The notes under the pieces: generated by a model
What the model was told of the DNA's origin: nothing
Seen by the model: the letters and a program-made list of their open reading frames with translations, nothing else
Database searches by the model: none
Source: Candidatus Cloacimonadota bacterium
Lineage (GTDB): Bacteria > Cloacimonadota > Cloacimonadia > Cloacimonadales > Cloacimonadaceae
NCBI GenBank assembly: GCA_023392795.1
Contig: JAEWNJ010000055.1
Span: 1 to 25,174, forward strand
Length of the DNA stretch: 25,174 nucleotides
Direction of reading: 5' to 3'
Position numbers and translations under genes: made by a program
Shown here: positions 1 through 9,130 of the stretch, in pieces
Layout: the number at the start of each line of letters is the position of its first letter
How positions within the stretch are numbered: position 1 is the first letter of the stretch

Positions 1-3000
1 CCATCCCGAGGATTGTCCGCTGAATCCTGCCGAAGCAAGCGCGCTTACCGTATTGTCAGTATATCCGCCATCGGGCTGGAGCAAGGTCCAGGTCTGCCCG
101 CCATCGGCAGAAGCCTGTACGCAACCGCCATCATAGGTGGCTTCCGTATCAAACCTGTGCCAGAATTCCAGCATAAAGCTGCTGCCTACATAGACTGCAG
201 GTGTGGTGAGGAGGTAGTTGGCATTATTGGAATATGATTCATTCAGACGTGTTCCCCACACCCGGTTGCCGCTGTGAGCACCAGCCCAGTTGGACACGCC
301 CCATTGCCAGGCATTCATGGATGGCACGGGAGTGAAGCTTCCATTGGTGGTCTCAAAATCCTCAAACATACCGGTGGTACCCAGGCTGATGAGCAATTGC
401 TCGTTATGGGCGGTAATCTGTTCCCCCAGGTAAGTGATGAAGAAAGTGAGATGACTGCCCACGGGAGCGTCTTCCGAAATGGTGATCTCATAAGCAGCCT
501 GAGTCTGAGATCCGGCGACCACGGAAGGAAGCAGGACTTCAGGATTGGCTATGGTAACATATTCAGAGACACAGAACACGCTGGAAGTAATGTACTTGGC
601 ATCCAGGATTCCTGGATTGGTGTAGTTTACTACCAGTTCAAAGGATTCACCGGGATCAGCCAGGCCATTGGCATTCCCAGCAGTATCATTTATGTAATAC
701 ATGGCTATATGCAAATCAGGTTTCTTCACTTGCAGAGAGATGGGATATGTCCATTCACCTTCTGCGCAGTTCACGTTCACACTCAAGCTAATCACTGCTC
801 CATCAGGGCAATCCGGGCTAATGGAAATCAAGATGGGGATGTAGTTTACCGCGCCTTGATCGCCGGGGATATTGGCATAGTTGCTGTCCGGATTTAGCAG
901 CTGAGCGTGAGGGTTGATCATGCTAACATGTACCGAGACCGCATTGGCCTGGTCCAGTCCTTGATTGATCAGGCGGATGCCCACTTCCGCAGTTTCCCCC
1001 GGTTCCAGAATACCATTGGCATTGGGTTCATTCACAAACACGTCGCCAATCATCAGATAGGGAGTTTGATGCAGTACGGGTACTGTGCTGATCAACAAAG
1101 CCTTGGAATTGCCAAGGGGTGCGGCCGCAAGAGGGTAAGTATTGTTGTAAGTGTATTCCAACCCGCGGGTATTGGTATGATCCTTGATCCCGATGGTGCT
1201 GTAGTTACCGTGCACCGGAGTATATCCGCCACCACCCACATCGACGTTGTTGAAGTCCTTGTACTGGATCTTGATCTTACCATCACCCATGCTTGTGGGA
1301 TGGTACATGGGATCATAGAAGATCACCTGGAAGGTTTCCAGCGATGTGCGGTTGTAGCCATTGCGCATCTTGTAATACTCAATGATGAAGATATGCTCGG
1401 CAGTGTCGTAATATTGGTACACACCGGCATCGCTGATCTGAATAAGGTCGTCCCAAAAAGCAGCGATCATCGGTGAGGGTCCCAGTCCAGCGGGCAGCCG
1501 GCTGTTTCGAAACTCTCCATTTCCGGTTTGTCCCATGGCAATGAATCCGTTTGTGGAAACGGTAATCTCATTGTAGGGCTCGCCGTAGAAGGGGAAGGTA
1601 AAGGGCAAGGGGACCACTTGCAGGGCAGTGCTGTTATTCTGGTCGCCTTCATCGCCACTTACTCCAGAGTCGTTCAGAGCTGTGAGTCTGGTACCGCTGC
1701 CCCCAACGGTGGGATTGATCTCAATCCACTCATATTGAGGACAATCCATAAAGGCTGTATCGGTCTCATCATAGATAAAATACCCGTAAGCATCGGGGCC
1801 CAAAGGAGTGTTTTGGGTTACATTGCCGATTGTGATATTAAAGGGGATGAATTGCTCAAAACCTTCCGTGGTATAGATACGTAATTTGAATGGTATCTGC
1901 ATACCCGGAATAAGGATGGAGCGGGCAAAGAGTTCGAAGGGATCGGCGATGGGAGCAAGGTTGTTTGGTGCGATTGTACCGATCGTAGCGTTTGCTTGAT
2001 TTACTACCACCAGATCGTTTAGCGAGATCAATTGGGCCTGCAGATCGTAGGCGGGTACATAGGCTTCATTCTTCAAAGTAACGGTTAGCGAGCCGGTCTC
2101 TGTGGGGTCCAGGATACTGTTCCCCCCGGCTGAGATGGCCATATCCACAGTAGATAGTAGGGCGTTGTACGCGGGAATGTGTACAGGGAAGACATGAGTG
2201 TTCCCCTCTGCATCGTCCACCGTTACTTCCAGGCGCACATCGTGGTAGCTGGGAATGGTGTGGTCGATATGCACTACAACAGCCACGTTGGCGTCTTCAG
2301 TGGCATAGGGCGCCAGATCAGCAAAGGAAACAGCGGTACTCTCCATGTTTACGTGGGGATCATCGCTGGATACGGTGCCGGTAAGTGAACTGAGTGTATG
2401 ATCGGAGGTATTCCGTACGTTCAGAATCACTGCCACGCTTTCTCCGGCCCGGGCAATACCGTCACCATCACCGGTGGAACCGTGCAGACCGTTATCAAAC
2501 AGGCTGATGCCATTGGCGACCAAACCGCCGGCAGCTACCAGTACTGTACTTTGAGCAGGCTTGTGATCATTCTTGGACGCGGTTATCAGCAGTGCTTCGC
2601 TGATTCCGGAAGGGATCTGTAAACTCACATTGCCATATTCGTCACTATAAGCTTTGGCAACCACTGCGTCGGTGCTGGCAGCATACGCCGTCACACACAC
2701 TCCGGCAATGGGATTGCCGCTGGAGTCCGTGGTCTGAGCGTCCACGATCAAGCTCCCATAAGGGAGGCTGGCGGGAGCGGTAAGCGTGATCACTTCCGGG
2801 ATCCCCACAAATACTTCCATGCTGGGATCTCCCATCAAGTTGCACCAGTGAGCAAAGTAACTGGCCTGATTGGGGTGAGTGGCTGCATACACTTCGTTCA
2901 GGAACAACCGGCCATATAGCAAGGCTTCACCCATACTGCGCATCTTGTTGGCGAAAATGCCCTTGAAGATTGCAGAAGACAGGTTGTTATTAAACATGGT

Positions 3001-4467
3001 ATGGGTTCCGCTGGTTGCCATCCCAATCGCGGTGACAGCCCCGGCAGGATTGGCTTCAGTACCCAGACGGACAAAGGTCTCAGTGGTGGCTGTACCATCA
3101 AAGTTACCCGTGCCACAAGTTAGAATCACAGCATGGGGAAAGCGGGGATTGTTGGCCAACGAAGATCCCGGATTCCAACCACTCATACCGATGTAGCCCC
3201 GGTAGCCGAAGAAGTTTACACCCTGATTGATACCGCTGTTGATGGTTGTAGTGTAACCACCGTCATAATCCTCGATGAAGCTGTAGTCTGGATTGACTGT
3301 TTGGGCCAGTTCCTTTACATACTTCATGTTATAGACGCAGGAAATACCAGAAGTACTGGGATCGCCAATCAGCAACATGCGGTTTACCCACGAGGCAGCC
3401 ATCGGATCAATATAGATATCCCGTTCATACATGTAAATCTTTTTCATCATTACGGCCATTTGCTCCACTGTGGATACAGAAATGCGGCCGATCATCACAT
3501 CCCCAAGGGTATCACTACCGCTCAGATAGGTGTAGGGATAATCACCCTCTCCCCCGTATCCGGACAGAGTTTCATAGAAAGTGGGGATCTGACCCACATC
3601 ACCGATCAGGATAATGTGGTCAGGACGAGTATCGGGATTGTTGTATTGGTTTTGTATATAGTTTTTGATCGAGTTGCTGGAAGAGCCGGCGACCAGTGCG
3701 CTGACAGCGTTCACCTCATGTCCCTTCTGGCGCTTCCAGGAGATGAAATCCTTGAGCTTGGTCTGGAACACCGGATTGCTGTTTTCCCAATGGATGATCA
3801 ACAACCTGCCGCCATCCAAAGCCTGATTGAGATCGCGATATTCATCAAAATTCAGGAGATTGGCTTCGTAGAGATTCCTGAAAGCGGGAGAATAGCTCTG
3901 ATATGGAGCTACTTCATTTTCACCGGGAGTAGCCGTAAAATTGATCTCTATCTCCATCTCGGTGCAGTGAGTCAATTCACCAGTCGCGGCATCCCAGGCT
4001 ACAGGGCTGATGGCAAGCTGCAGCACGCGGAAATCACGCAGGACCGCTACACCAGCGTCCAGAACCTTTGGCGCGCTGTGAAATGACCTGTATGCTTCAA
4101 CCGAGAAATCGGACTCAGAATTGTCATCTTTGCTTTGCACAGGATAGGGCTTGATGTTGGGGTAAACTCTTTGCGCCAAATCACGAACAGTAATGCTGTA
4201 TGAACCCGTGGGGGGCAAGATCACTGTGCCGCTGTATAAGGGCAAATCCGGAGCCCCGGTGTCGGCGGAGGAGCTGGCACCTTCCAGGCTGAGACGTTGA
4301 TATTCTCCGGCTCTGAAGCTACTGTTTTCAATCTTCAAAGTAGGGCTTTGCAGACGCAGAACCATGCCTGCAGAACTGCCGGATACCTTTTGCAGGGGTG
4401 CTTCAGCCGCGAGGGTAGCGGCCAGAATCACGAACAGGAAGAGAATTACGAAGCTCTTGGCTTTCAT
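1..4467 (-). CDS. Giant secreted C25 (gingipain)-like protein, C-terminus beyond window edge
   Basis: The frame is open from an ATG at 4467 to base 1 (1489 residues, no stop), so the gene continues to the left. A ribosome site (AAGGATAT) lies just upstream. Residues 1-22 are a signal peptide (MKAKSFVILFLFVILAA). A gingipain-type propeptide region follows, then a C25-like domain at about 218-548 that opens with GGRLLIIH and closes with MGDPSMEVFVG. The nucleophile motif LTCGTGNF is present (Cys451). The usual GHGS histidine is replaced: the segment reads GYRGYIGMSGW, with Tyr425 where His should be. After it come a regulatory-like beta domain (about 549-620), CARDB/NEW3-like beta-sandwich domains, a nidogen-like module (about 910-1110), more CARDB-like domains with the DPGES signature, and a jelly-roll/MAM-like domain from about 1365 (LEFWHRFDTEATYDGG). 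The protein is probably exported and surface-associated. Whether it still cleaves peptides is doubtful without the His; it may be a pseudoprotease or a divergent subfamily. Confidence 0.88.
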   Translation of the reverse strand, partial: MKAKSFVILFLFVILAATLAAEAPLQKVSGSSAGMVLRLQSPTLKIENSSFRAGEYQRLSLEGASSSADTGAPDLPLYSGTVILPPTGSYSITVRDLAQRVYPNIKPYPVQSKDDNSESDFSVEAYRSFHSAPKVLDAGVAVLRDFRVLQLAISPVAWDAATGELTHCTEMEIEINFTATPGENEVAPYQSYSPAFRNLYEANLLNFDEYRDLNQALDGGRLLIIHWENSNPVFQTKLKDFISWKRQKGHEVNAVSALVAGSSSNSIKNYIQNQYNNPDTRPDHIILIGDVGQIPTFYETLSGYGGEGDYPYTYLSGSDTLGDVMIGRISVSTVEQMAVMMKKIYMYERDIYIDPMAASWVNRMLLIGDPSTSGISCVYNMKYVKELAQTVNPDYSFIEDYDGGYTTTINSGINQGVNFFGYRGYIGMSGWNPGSSLANNPRFPHAVILTCGTGNFDGTATTETFVRLGTEANPAGAVTAIGMATSGTHTMFNNNLSSAIFKGIFANKMRSMGEALLYGRLFLNEVYAATHPNQASYFAHWCNLMGDPSMEVFVGIPEVITLTAPASLPYGSLIVDAQTTDSSGNPIAGVCVTAYAASTDAVVAKAYSDEYGNVSLQIPSGISEALLITASKNDHKPAQSTVLVAAGGLVANGISLFDNGLHGSTGDGDGIARAGESVAVILNVRNTSDHTLSSLTGTVSSDDPHVNMESTAVSFADLAPYATEDANVAVVVHIDHTIPSYHDVRLEVTVDDAEGNTHVFPVHIPAYNALLSTVDMAISAGGNSILDPTETGSLTVTLKNEAYVPAYDLQAQLISLNDLVVVNQANATIGTIAPNNLAPIADPFELFARSILIPGMQIPFKLRIYTTEGFEQFIPFNITIGNVTQNTPLGPDAYGYFIYDETDTAFMDCPQYEWIEINPTVGGSGTRLTALNDSGVSGDEGDQNNSTALQVVPLPFTFPFYGEPYNEITVSTNGFIAMGQTGNGEFRNSRLPAGLGPSPMIAAFWDDLIQISDAGVYQYYDTAEHIFIIEYYKMRNGYNRTSLETFQVIFYDPMYHPTSMGDGKIKIQYKDFNNVDVGGGGYTPVHGNYSTIGIKDHTNTRGLEYTYNNTYPLAAAPLGNSKALLISTVPVLHQTPYLMIGDVFVNEPNANGILEPGETAEVGIRLINQGLDQANAVSVHVSMINPHAQLLNPDSNYANIPGDQGAVNYIPILISISPDCPDGAVISLSVNVNCAEGEWTYPISLQVKKPDLHIAMYYINDTAGNANGLADPGESFELVVNYTNPGILDAKYITSSVFCVSEYVTIANPEVLLPSVVAGSQTQAAYEITISEDAPVGSHLTFFITYLGEQITAHNEQLLISLGTTGMFEDFETTNGSFTPVPSMNAWQWGVSNWAGAHSGNRVWGTRLNESYSNNANYLLTTPAVYVGSSFMLEFWHRFDTEATYDGGCVQASADGGQTWTLLQPDGGYTDNTVSALASAGFSGQSSGW

Positions 4468-4492
4468 AGTGTTATATCCTTTATCCTAATGT

Positions 4493-4518
4493 AAAACCTG
4501 GAGCATAACCCCAGGTTT
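4493..4518 (-). terminator. Weak intrinsic terminator or leader hairpin between the lipoprotein and C25-like genes
   Basis: An 8-bp stem (AAACCTGG at 4494-4501 with CCAGGTTT at 4511-4518) encloses a 9-nt loop. Read on the minus strand it ends in TTTT. It sits 35 bases after the stop of the lipoprotein gene and only 26 bases before the start of the C25-like gene. It could end the first transcript or act as a leader hairpin for the second. The short U-run makes it a weak terminator. Confidence 0.4.
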
Positions 4519-4552
4519 GTATGAATATTGTTTGTTGATATTGATTTGCTCA

Positions 4553-5569
4553 TCAGTTTATGGCATAAAACATGATGCCATGATCCCTGGACGCTACTAC
4601 CAGAGAACTTTCGGAGAAGGCGACGGTATTGGCATAGCCGCAATCGGTTATATGAGCTAGCAGTTTGGGATTGGCAGGTGAACTGACATCAAAGAGATAT
4701 ACTCCTCCACCTCCGGAGCTTACCGCAACTTTGCCATCGTGATAATCAATGTCACTGGCATAGCCATCGGTGTCATAACCCGCGAGAAGAACTGGCTGGG
4801 CAGGATTGCTTACATCTACTATTTGTAGTCCGCCATGTCGGGCAGCTACGTAAACAATATTATCGTGAACTGCCATGTTCTGAGCATAGCCATAAAATGA
4901 AATCTCGGAAAGCAGTTGCTGGCTTGCCCGGCTATAAGTAAATAATCCTCGCTGATCTACGGCCACATATATATTATTGTCGTCCATCCCTAATCCCTGA
5001 ATAGGATAAGCAACAGGAATATTGAAGTCGCTACCCATCCAGAAACCACCATCGTTACGTCCATAATAAACTTCGGTACTGGTGCTATACAGAAGCTCAA
5101 CGATGTTACTTTCAGGATCGGCTTCCAGATTATTCCAAATCATATCCTGAATGTTCTGCGATGCGCCGCGTATACTCCCGAAGGGTTTGAGAGAATCAGA
5201 AACTGATGTGGAAATAAAACTGATATCATCCGTACCGGAAGTGTCATAGATGTATAGAATATCACGATTTGGCACAGAATCTACCAAGCGAATCCGAGTT
5301 AACTGAGTAACAGAACCATCCGCAGAAGTTAAGCTTGTCAGCCATTTATAACTGTAGTTTTGAGTATTGACTACGCCCAAACCTCCCTGATCCAGTGCTA
5401 CATATACCCAATCTCCCCCCACACTGATATGGCTGGGATTGCCAATTACCGGGATTGTTTTTATTAATTCCAGATGATTCCCATCCGCATAAGCTGTGTT
5501 GCGTTTAGCGCAGCTGGCAGTGATCATTATCAGAACCAGCAAAACGCTGATTAACAGTGGTCTGGACAT
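4553..5569 (-). CDS. LVIVD-repeat beta-propeller lipoprotein
   Basis: A predicted lipoprotein of 338 residues. The frame stays open upstream to 5629, but GGAGG at 5576-5580 lies six bases before the ATG at 5569 (a tandem ATG is at 5572), and that start gives a clean signal peptide (MSRPLLISVLLVLIMITASC). Cys follows Thr-Ala-Ser, an acceptable though imperfect lipobox. The mature part carries LVIVD-type repeats: GGLGVVNT near the N-terminus, then GGLQIVDVSNPAQPVLLAGY and GGVYLFDVSSPANPKLLAHI near the C-terminus, with repeated phrases such as NIVYVAARHGG. Such repeats form a beta-propeller, usually a binding scaffold at the cell surface; no catalytic residues are evident. It lies between the hcp terminator and the C25-like gene on the same strand and probably has its own promoter in 5570-5639. 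The ligand is unknown. Confidence 0.85.
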   Translation of the reverse strand: MSRPLLISVLLVLIMITASCAKRNTAYADGNHLELIKTIPVIGNPSHISVGGDWVYVALDQGGLGVVNTQNYSYKWLTSLTSADGSVTQLTRIRLVDSVPNRDILYIYDTSGTDDISFISTSVSDSLKPFGSIRGASQNIQDMIWNNLEADPESNIVELLYSTSTEVYYGRNDGGFWMGSDFNIPVAYPIQGLGMDDNNIYVAVDQRGLFTYSRASQQLLSEISFYGYAQNMAVHDNIVYVAARHGGLQIVDVSNPAQPVLLAGYDTDGYASDIDYHDGKVAVSSGGGGVYLFDVSSPANPKLLAHITDCGYANTVAFSESSLVVASRDHGIMFYAIN

Positions 5570-5639
5570 CATAAACCTCCAATATCCATTCAGTTCTAAT
5601 TCTTGCCTCGCTATAGATGCAAGAAGCATTCCGAAACAT

Positions 5640-5666
5640 AAAAAAAGGGACGGATGACCGTCCCTT
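5640..5666 (-). terminator. Strong intrinsic terminator of the tetR-hcp operon
   Basis: A perfect 9-bp stem (AAGGGACGG at 5645-5653 with CCGTCCCTT at 5658-5666) has a 4-nt loop. In the minus-strand transcript it runs directly into a U-tract (seven A on the plus strand at 5640-5646). It lies 22 bases beyond the hcp stop codon, so it ends the four-gene operon and separates it from the LVIVD lipoprotein gene. Confidence 0.93.
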
Positions 5667-5688
5667 GTCGTGAATATTCCTATGATAT

Positions 5689-7338
5689 CTATGCCAGCAT
5701 GGCAGCTATATCATCTTCCGGATTGGTGGTTTGCTTCAGGCCAAAGGTGTCAATGATCACTTTGGCTACATTGGGAGAAAGGAAACCAGGCAGGGTCGGC
5801 CCGATCTGGATATTTTTGAACCCAAGGGAAAGCAGGGCCAGGAGTACTGCCACAGCCTTCTGCTCGTACCAGCCGAGATCAAAGGACAGCGGAAGCTGAT
5901 TTACATCGTCCAGACCAAAGGCTTCTTTGAGCTTCAGGGCGATTACGGCCAGGGAGTAAGAGTCGTTGCATTGACCGGCATCCAGGACGCGGGGGATGCC
6001 ACCGATATCGCCCAGATTCAGTTTGATATAGCGATACTTGGCACAACCGGCAGTGAGAATTACGGTATCCTTCGGCAACTTCTCAGCAACTTCCGTGAAG
6101 TATTTACGGGACGGCATGCGGCCATCGCAACCTGCCATCACCACGAAACGCTTGATCGCCCCGGATTTGACGGCATCAATCACCTTATCCGCAAGCGAAA
6201 GCACTGTGGCGTGAGCAAATCCACCCACGATCTCGCCAGTTTCGATTTCTTTGGGAGCAGGACATTTCAGTGCGCGCTCGATCAAGGGACTGAAATCCTT
6301 GGCTTTGCCATCCTTGCGATCGGCGATATGCATGGCCCCGGGATATCCCGCCATGCCGGTGGTGAACATTCTATCCAGATAGGTGTTCTCTTTGCGCAGA
6401 GGCACGATGCAGTTTGTGGTCATCAGGATCGCGCCATTGAAGTTCTCAAAATCCTCGAGCTGATGCCACCAGGACGAACCATAATTGCCATGGAAATGCT
6501 TGAACTTCTTGAAGGCAGGATAGTAATTCGCCGGCAGCATCTCACTGTGGGTATAGATGTCCACGCCCTTGCCTTCGGTCTGAATCAAGAGTTCTTCAAA
6601 GTCTTTGAGGTCATGGCCAGATACCAGGATGCCGGGATTGGTTCCCACACCCAGATTCACATGAGTAGGCTCGGGATTGCCGTAGGTAGTGGTATTGGCT
6701 TCGTCCAGCTTGGCCATCACTTTTACTGCATGCTCTCCTGTCTTCAATACCATGGCCACCAGTTCGTCAGCGCTCATTTCGTCATTGATGGTAGAGGCCA
6801 GGCCTTCCATGATGAACTTGTTTACGTCATCGTCCATAAAGCCAAGCATGGCGGCGTGATCGCCGTAGGCAGAGATGCCCTTGAGGCCGTAAGTAATGGT
6901 TTCACGCAGGCTGCGTACATCTTCATTCTCGGTTCTCAGCACGCCCACTTTGGTGGCAAAATCGGCATATTGATCTTTGGTGATCTTGAAAGTGGCGGCT
7001 TCCGGGCAGCTACCGCATTTATCGCCGATGATGGCGCAGAGTTCATCCTTGCGTTTGTCGCGCAGGGCGATAGCTCTGTCGATCAGACCGGTGATCACGG
7101 TATCGTCAAAATTGGCATTGGTGATGGTGGTAAACAGTCCCTGCATTACAAAGAGCGCATCTTCGGGGTAGTACTTACCGTTTTGAATCAGTTTGTGGGA
7201 TACGTGGGCAAGGCCACGCAGGCTATAAATCAATAGATCCATGAGGTTCGCCAGTGTATCCGGCTTTCCGCATACTCCGCGCATAGTGCAGCCCAGGTTG
7301 CGGGCTGTTTCCTGGCATTGGTAACAAAACATACTCAT
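5689..7338 (-). CDS. hcp: Hydroxylamine reductase / hybrid cluster protein (class I type)
   Basis: Hcp is a cytoplasmic iron-sulfur protein that reduces hydroxylamine or nitric oxide and protects anaerobes from nitrosative stress. At 549 residues it is full length. The N-terminal cluster motif is Cys5-x2-Cys8-x8-Cys17-x5-Cys23, the spacing found in strict anaerobes. All ligands of the hybrid Fe-S-O cluster are visible: His242, Glu266, Cys310, Cys404 (AGCDGRMPSRK, the persulfide position), Cys432, Cys457, Glu492 and Lys494 (WYEQK). Each lies exactly two residues before its Desulfovibrio vulgaris counterpart as I remember the numbering. GGAG lies seven bases before the ATG at 7338. It is the last gene of a minus-strand operon, 21 bases after the cupin gene and followed by a strong terminator. 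A 501-residue open frame on the opposite strand is an antisense shadow. Confidence 0.98.
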   Translation of the reverse strand: MSMFCYQCQETARNLGCTMRGVCGKPDTLANLMDLLIYSLRGLAHVSHKLIQNGKYYPEDALFVMQGLFTTITNANFDDTVITGLIDRAIALRDKRKDELCAIIGDKCGSCPEAATFKITKDQYADFATKVGVLRTENEDVRSLRETITYGLKGISAYGDHAAMLGFMDDDVNKFIMEGLASTINDEMSADELVAMVLKTGEHAVKVMAKLDEANTTTYGNPEPTHVNLGVGTNPGILVSGHDLKDFEELLIQTEGKGVDIYTHSEMLPANYYPAFKKFKHFHGNYGSSWWHQLEDFENFNGAILMTTNCIVPLRKENTYLDRMFTTGMAGYPGAMHIADRKDGKAKDFSPLIERALKCPAPKEIETGEIVGGFAHATVLSLADKVIDAVKSGAIKRFVVMAGCDGRMPSRKYFTEVAEKLPKDTVILTAGCAKYRYIKLNLGDIGGIPRVLDAGQCNDSYSLAVIALKLKEAFGLDDVNQLPLSFDLGWYEQKAVAVLLALLSLGFKNIQIGPTLPGFLSPNVAKVIIDTFGLKQTTNPEDDIAAMLA

Positions 7339-7359
7339 TGTGTGACTCCTTTATCTTTT

Positions 7360-7677
7360 TTATGGTTTGGGCATTTTGATCACGAGGATACGCATAACGC
7401 TATCACCCTCGTTGGTTACGGCATGTGGAATATCTTTGGGGCTGTCGATGATCGTACCGGGAGCAAAGCTTTGCTTTTCTTCACCAATGGTAAGGGTAGC
7501 CGTCCCTTCCAGTACGAAAAATGCTACGTTTACGGGTGTCTTATGAGCCTTCAGATGAGCTCCGGGTTCAAACTCGATGTGCACCACTTCGCCTTCCGGC
7601 TGACTGTAGATCTTGGTGCCAACCATGCCATTGACGTTCAGGACGGGAGTGATTTCTTTGTAATATCTGCTTTCCAT
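7360..7677 (-). CDS. Small single-domain cupin protein
   Basis: A 105-residue cupin. The frame is open to 7704, but AAGGAG at 7684-7689 is placed six bases before the ATG at 7677, giving MESRYYKEIT as N-terminus. The metal-site pattern is recognisable: GAHLKAH (His41, His45), FVLEG (Glu57) and IPHAV (His85), a variant of the cupin G(x)5HxH(x)3-4E and PxxxPHxxxN motifs. The sequence of turns (EFEPGAHLKAH, LEGTATLTIGEE, FAPGTIIDSPKDIPH) is that of small stand-alone cupins. It sits between the Fe-S protein and hcp genes, so a part in the redox-stress response is likely. The exact role (metal-dependent enzyme, sensor or chaperone) cannot be read from the sequence. Its ribosome site overlaps the end of the upstream gene. 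Confidence 0.9.
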   Translation of the reverse strand: MESRYYKEITPVLNVNGMVGTKIYSQPEGEVVHIEFEPGAHLKAHKTPVNVAFFVLEGTATLTIGEEKQSFAPGTIIDSPKDIPHAVTNEGDSVMRILVIKMPKP

Positions 7678-7687
7678 TTTTTGCTCC

Positions 7688-8503
7688 TTAGATGATCTTA
7701 CCATCCACGCTGATGACGTTCACTTTTACAAAGTGCATTTTTCCAGCTCGTTCAAGTGCCTTTTGCAGCAGCATTTCTGTACCGCCACAGCAGGGCACTT
7801 CCATGCGAACTATCGTAACGCTCTTGATCGTATGCAGGGTAAATATCTGCGCCAATTTATCGATATATCGTTCCAAATCAGGATCCAGCTTGGGACAAAA
7901 AGTGATTACCACTTTGCCTTTCAGGAACCGACGGTGAAAATCGCCAAAGGCGTAAGGAACGCAGTCGGCTGAGATCAGGAGATCCGCATTTTCAAAGTAC
8001 TCAGCCGCAGGATTGAGCAAGGTCAGCTGCACCGGCCATTGCCTTAGCTCCGAATGCAATTCACCGCTCATATCGTTCTGCGCGGCAGCGGGTTCTATCT
8101 TTTTTGCATGTGTGCCACTGCAACCACAGGCCATGGTCTCCTCACAGGTGAGAGCCTCGATATCAAAGCCATTATCTTTGAGAATTTTGACTGCCTCGTT
8201 GTAAAAACCCATCTCGCCATGCGATTTCAAGTGATGTAGATGCGCTTTGATGGTGTTGTGCCCGGCCTTCATGATGTTCTGCATCACAAGAGCTTCGCTG
8301 TAAGGTTCCGCTTCACGCTCTTCCACCAGGATCGCTCCTTCGGGACAATTGCCCAGACAGGCTCCCAGCCCATCACAAAACAGATCGCTGATCAATCTGG
8401 CTTTGCCATCGATCACTTGCAGCGCGCCTTCCGGACAGCCGGGAATACATAAGCCGCAACCAGTGCATTTGGCTTCGTCGATTTTGATGATCTGACGCTT
8501 CAT
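7688..8503 (-). CDS. 4Fe-4S ferredoxin-type protein, hcp partner family
   Basis: A 271-residue cytoplasmic iron-sulfur protein. Residues 1-60 form a ferredoxin-like module with a complete first motif (Cys13-x2-Cys16-x2-Cys19-x3-Cys23-Pro) and an unusual second motif, Cys43-x5-Cys49-x3-Cys53-Pro (FCDGLGACLGNCPEG). Further Cys-rich patches are MACGCSG in the middle and VPCCGG near the C-terminus. This layout is that of a family often encoded next to hcp in anaerobes and thought to take part in electron supply; that role is inferred from context. The start is well placed: AGAGGTAAAGAG precedes the ATG, and the ATG overlaps the stop codon of the TetR gene (ATGA), which suggests translational coupling. 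The 3' end runs into the ribosome site of the cupin gene. Confidence 0.93.
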   Translation of the reverse strand: MKRQIIKIDEAKCTGCGLCIPGCPEGALQVIDGKARLISDLFCDGLGACLGNCPEGAILVEEREAEPYSEALVMQNIMKAGHNTIKAHLHHLKSHGEMGFYNEAVKILKDNGFDIEALTCEETMACGCSGTHAKKIEPAAAQNDMSGELHSELRQWPVQLTLLNPAAEYFENADLLISADCVPYAFGDFHRRFLKGKVVITFCPKLDPDLERYIDKLAQIFTLHTIKSVTIVRMEVPCCGGTEMLLQKALERAGKMHFVKVNVISVDGKII

Positions 8504-9087
8504 CTCTTTACCTCTATTAGTTTGATTATTGTTTCTGTTTGATTTTGCCCCTCGGCCAGCAGACCAAAACCCCTTTTAGAAAGATTCCATTGGGTCACCA
8601 TAAGCCGCATCGAACCCACTACGATGCGGAATATATGCATGGGATTCAGCTCCGCAATGATCTCTTTATTTTGCTGCCCTTCCATGATGTAACCCAAGAC
8701 TTCATCCCGATGGATGTGCATGATACCCTGAAAGTACTGCGCAAAATCATGGTCGTTTTTAAAGAGCTCTTCACTGAACATCACCATCGCCAGATCCGGT
8801 TCCCGCTCAAACATCTCATAACGGTTATTCACAAATCTACGGATCCGATCCAACGGAGACAACTGCTTGTCTTTTATGTGCTGAATCACTTCGCAAGACA
8901 GGTGTTCAAAATAGCAGAGAACCATCTTGATCAGATCCTTCTTGCTTTCAAAATGACGGTATAGTGAAGCGTCTGAAACGCCCAAAGTAGCAGCCAGATT
9001 CTTGGTTGTCAGCTTTTCATAGCCTTGTCTGGCTATCACTTGTATGGTAGCTTTCACAATTTCCATCTGACGTTTTGTAATGTCCAT
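8500..9087 (-). CDS. TetR/AcrR-family transcriptional regulator
   Basis: A 195-residue regulator. Residues 5-55 form the TetR helix-turn-helix domain: an ILxATIxVIxxxGYEKLTT-like first half, then LAATLGVSDASLYRHFESKK, the classic recognition-helix segment. The rest is an all-alpha ligand-binding and dimerisation domain with no recognisable effector motif (FEREPDLAMVMFSEELF resembles regulators of fatty-acid or stress genes). It is the first gene of the operon that ends with hcp and overlaps the Fe-S gene by four bases. A palindrome at 9107-9130 directly upstream is its likely operator, so it probably represses its own operon and releases it on an unknown signal. TetR control of hcp is less usual than control by Crp/Fnr or Rrf2-type sensors. 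Confidence 0.95.
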   Translation of the reverse strand: MDITKRQMEIVKATIQVIARQGYEKLTTKNLAATLGVSDASLYRHFESKKDLIKMVLCYFEHLSCEVIQHIKDKQLSPLDRIRRFVNNRYEMFEREPDLAMVMFSEELFKNDHDFAQYFQGIMHIHRDEVLGYIMEGQQNKEIIAELNPMHIFRIVVGSMRLMVTQWNLSKRGFGLLAEGQNQTETIIKLIEVKR

Positions 9088-9106
9088 GTGTTATCCTTCA
9101 TGTTTC

Positions 9107-9130
9107 TGGTTAGTAAGCATTCACTAACCA
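9107..9130. promoter_or_regulatory. Palindromic operator of the TetR-hcp operon
   Basis: Inverted arms TGGTTAGT (9107-9114) and ACTAACCA (9123-9130) are perfectly complementary around an 8-base centre that also keeps one more A/T pair. The total of 24 bp and the TTAGT...ACTAA core match the size and style of TetR-family operators. It lies 20 bases upstream of the tetR start codon, between a probable promoter and the ribosome site, where a bound dimer would block transcription. The binding protein is inferred to be the adjacent TetR. Confidence 0.75.

Noticed and set aside
274..4086. Several plus-strand open frames of 69-317 residues
   Set aside because: They are antisense to the continuous 1489-residue minus-strand C25-like gene, which has a signal peptide, a ribosome site and recognisable domains; the plus-strand translations show no family features.
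5570..5629. Longer N-terminus for the LVIVD lipoprotein
   Set aside because: It would put about 20 polar residues before the signal peptide, and GGAGG at 5576-5580 fits the internal ATG.
5731..7236. Plus-strand open frame of 501 residues
   Set aside because: It lies fully antisense to hcp, whose ligands are all conserved; the length results from the codon use of hcp.
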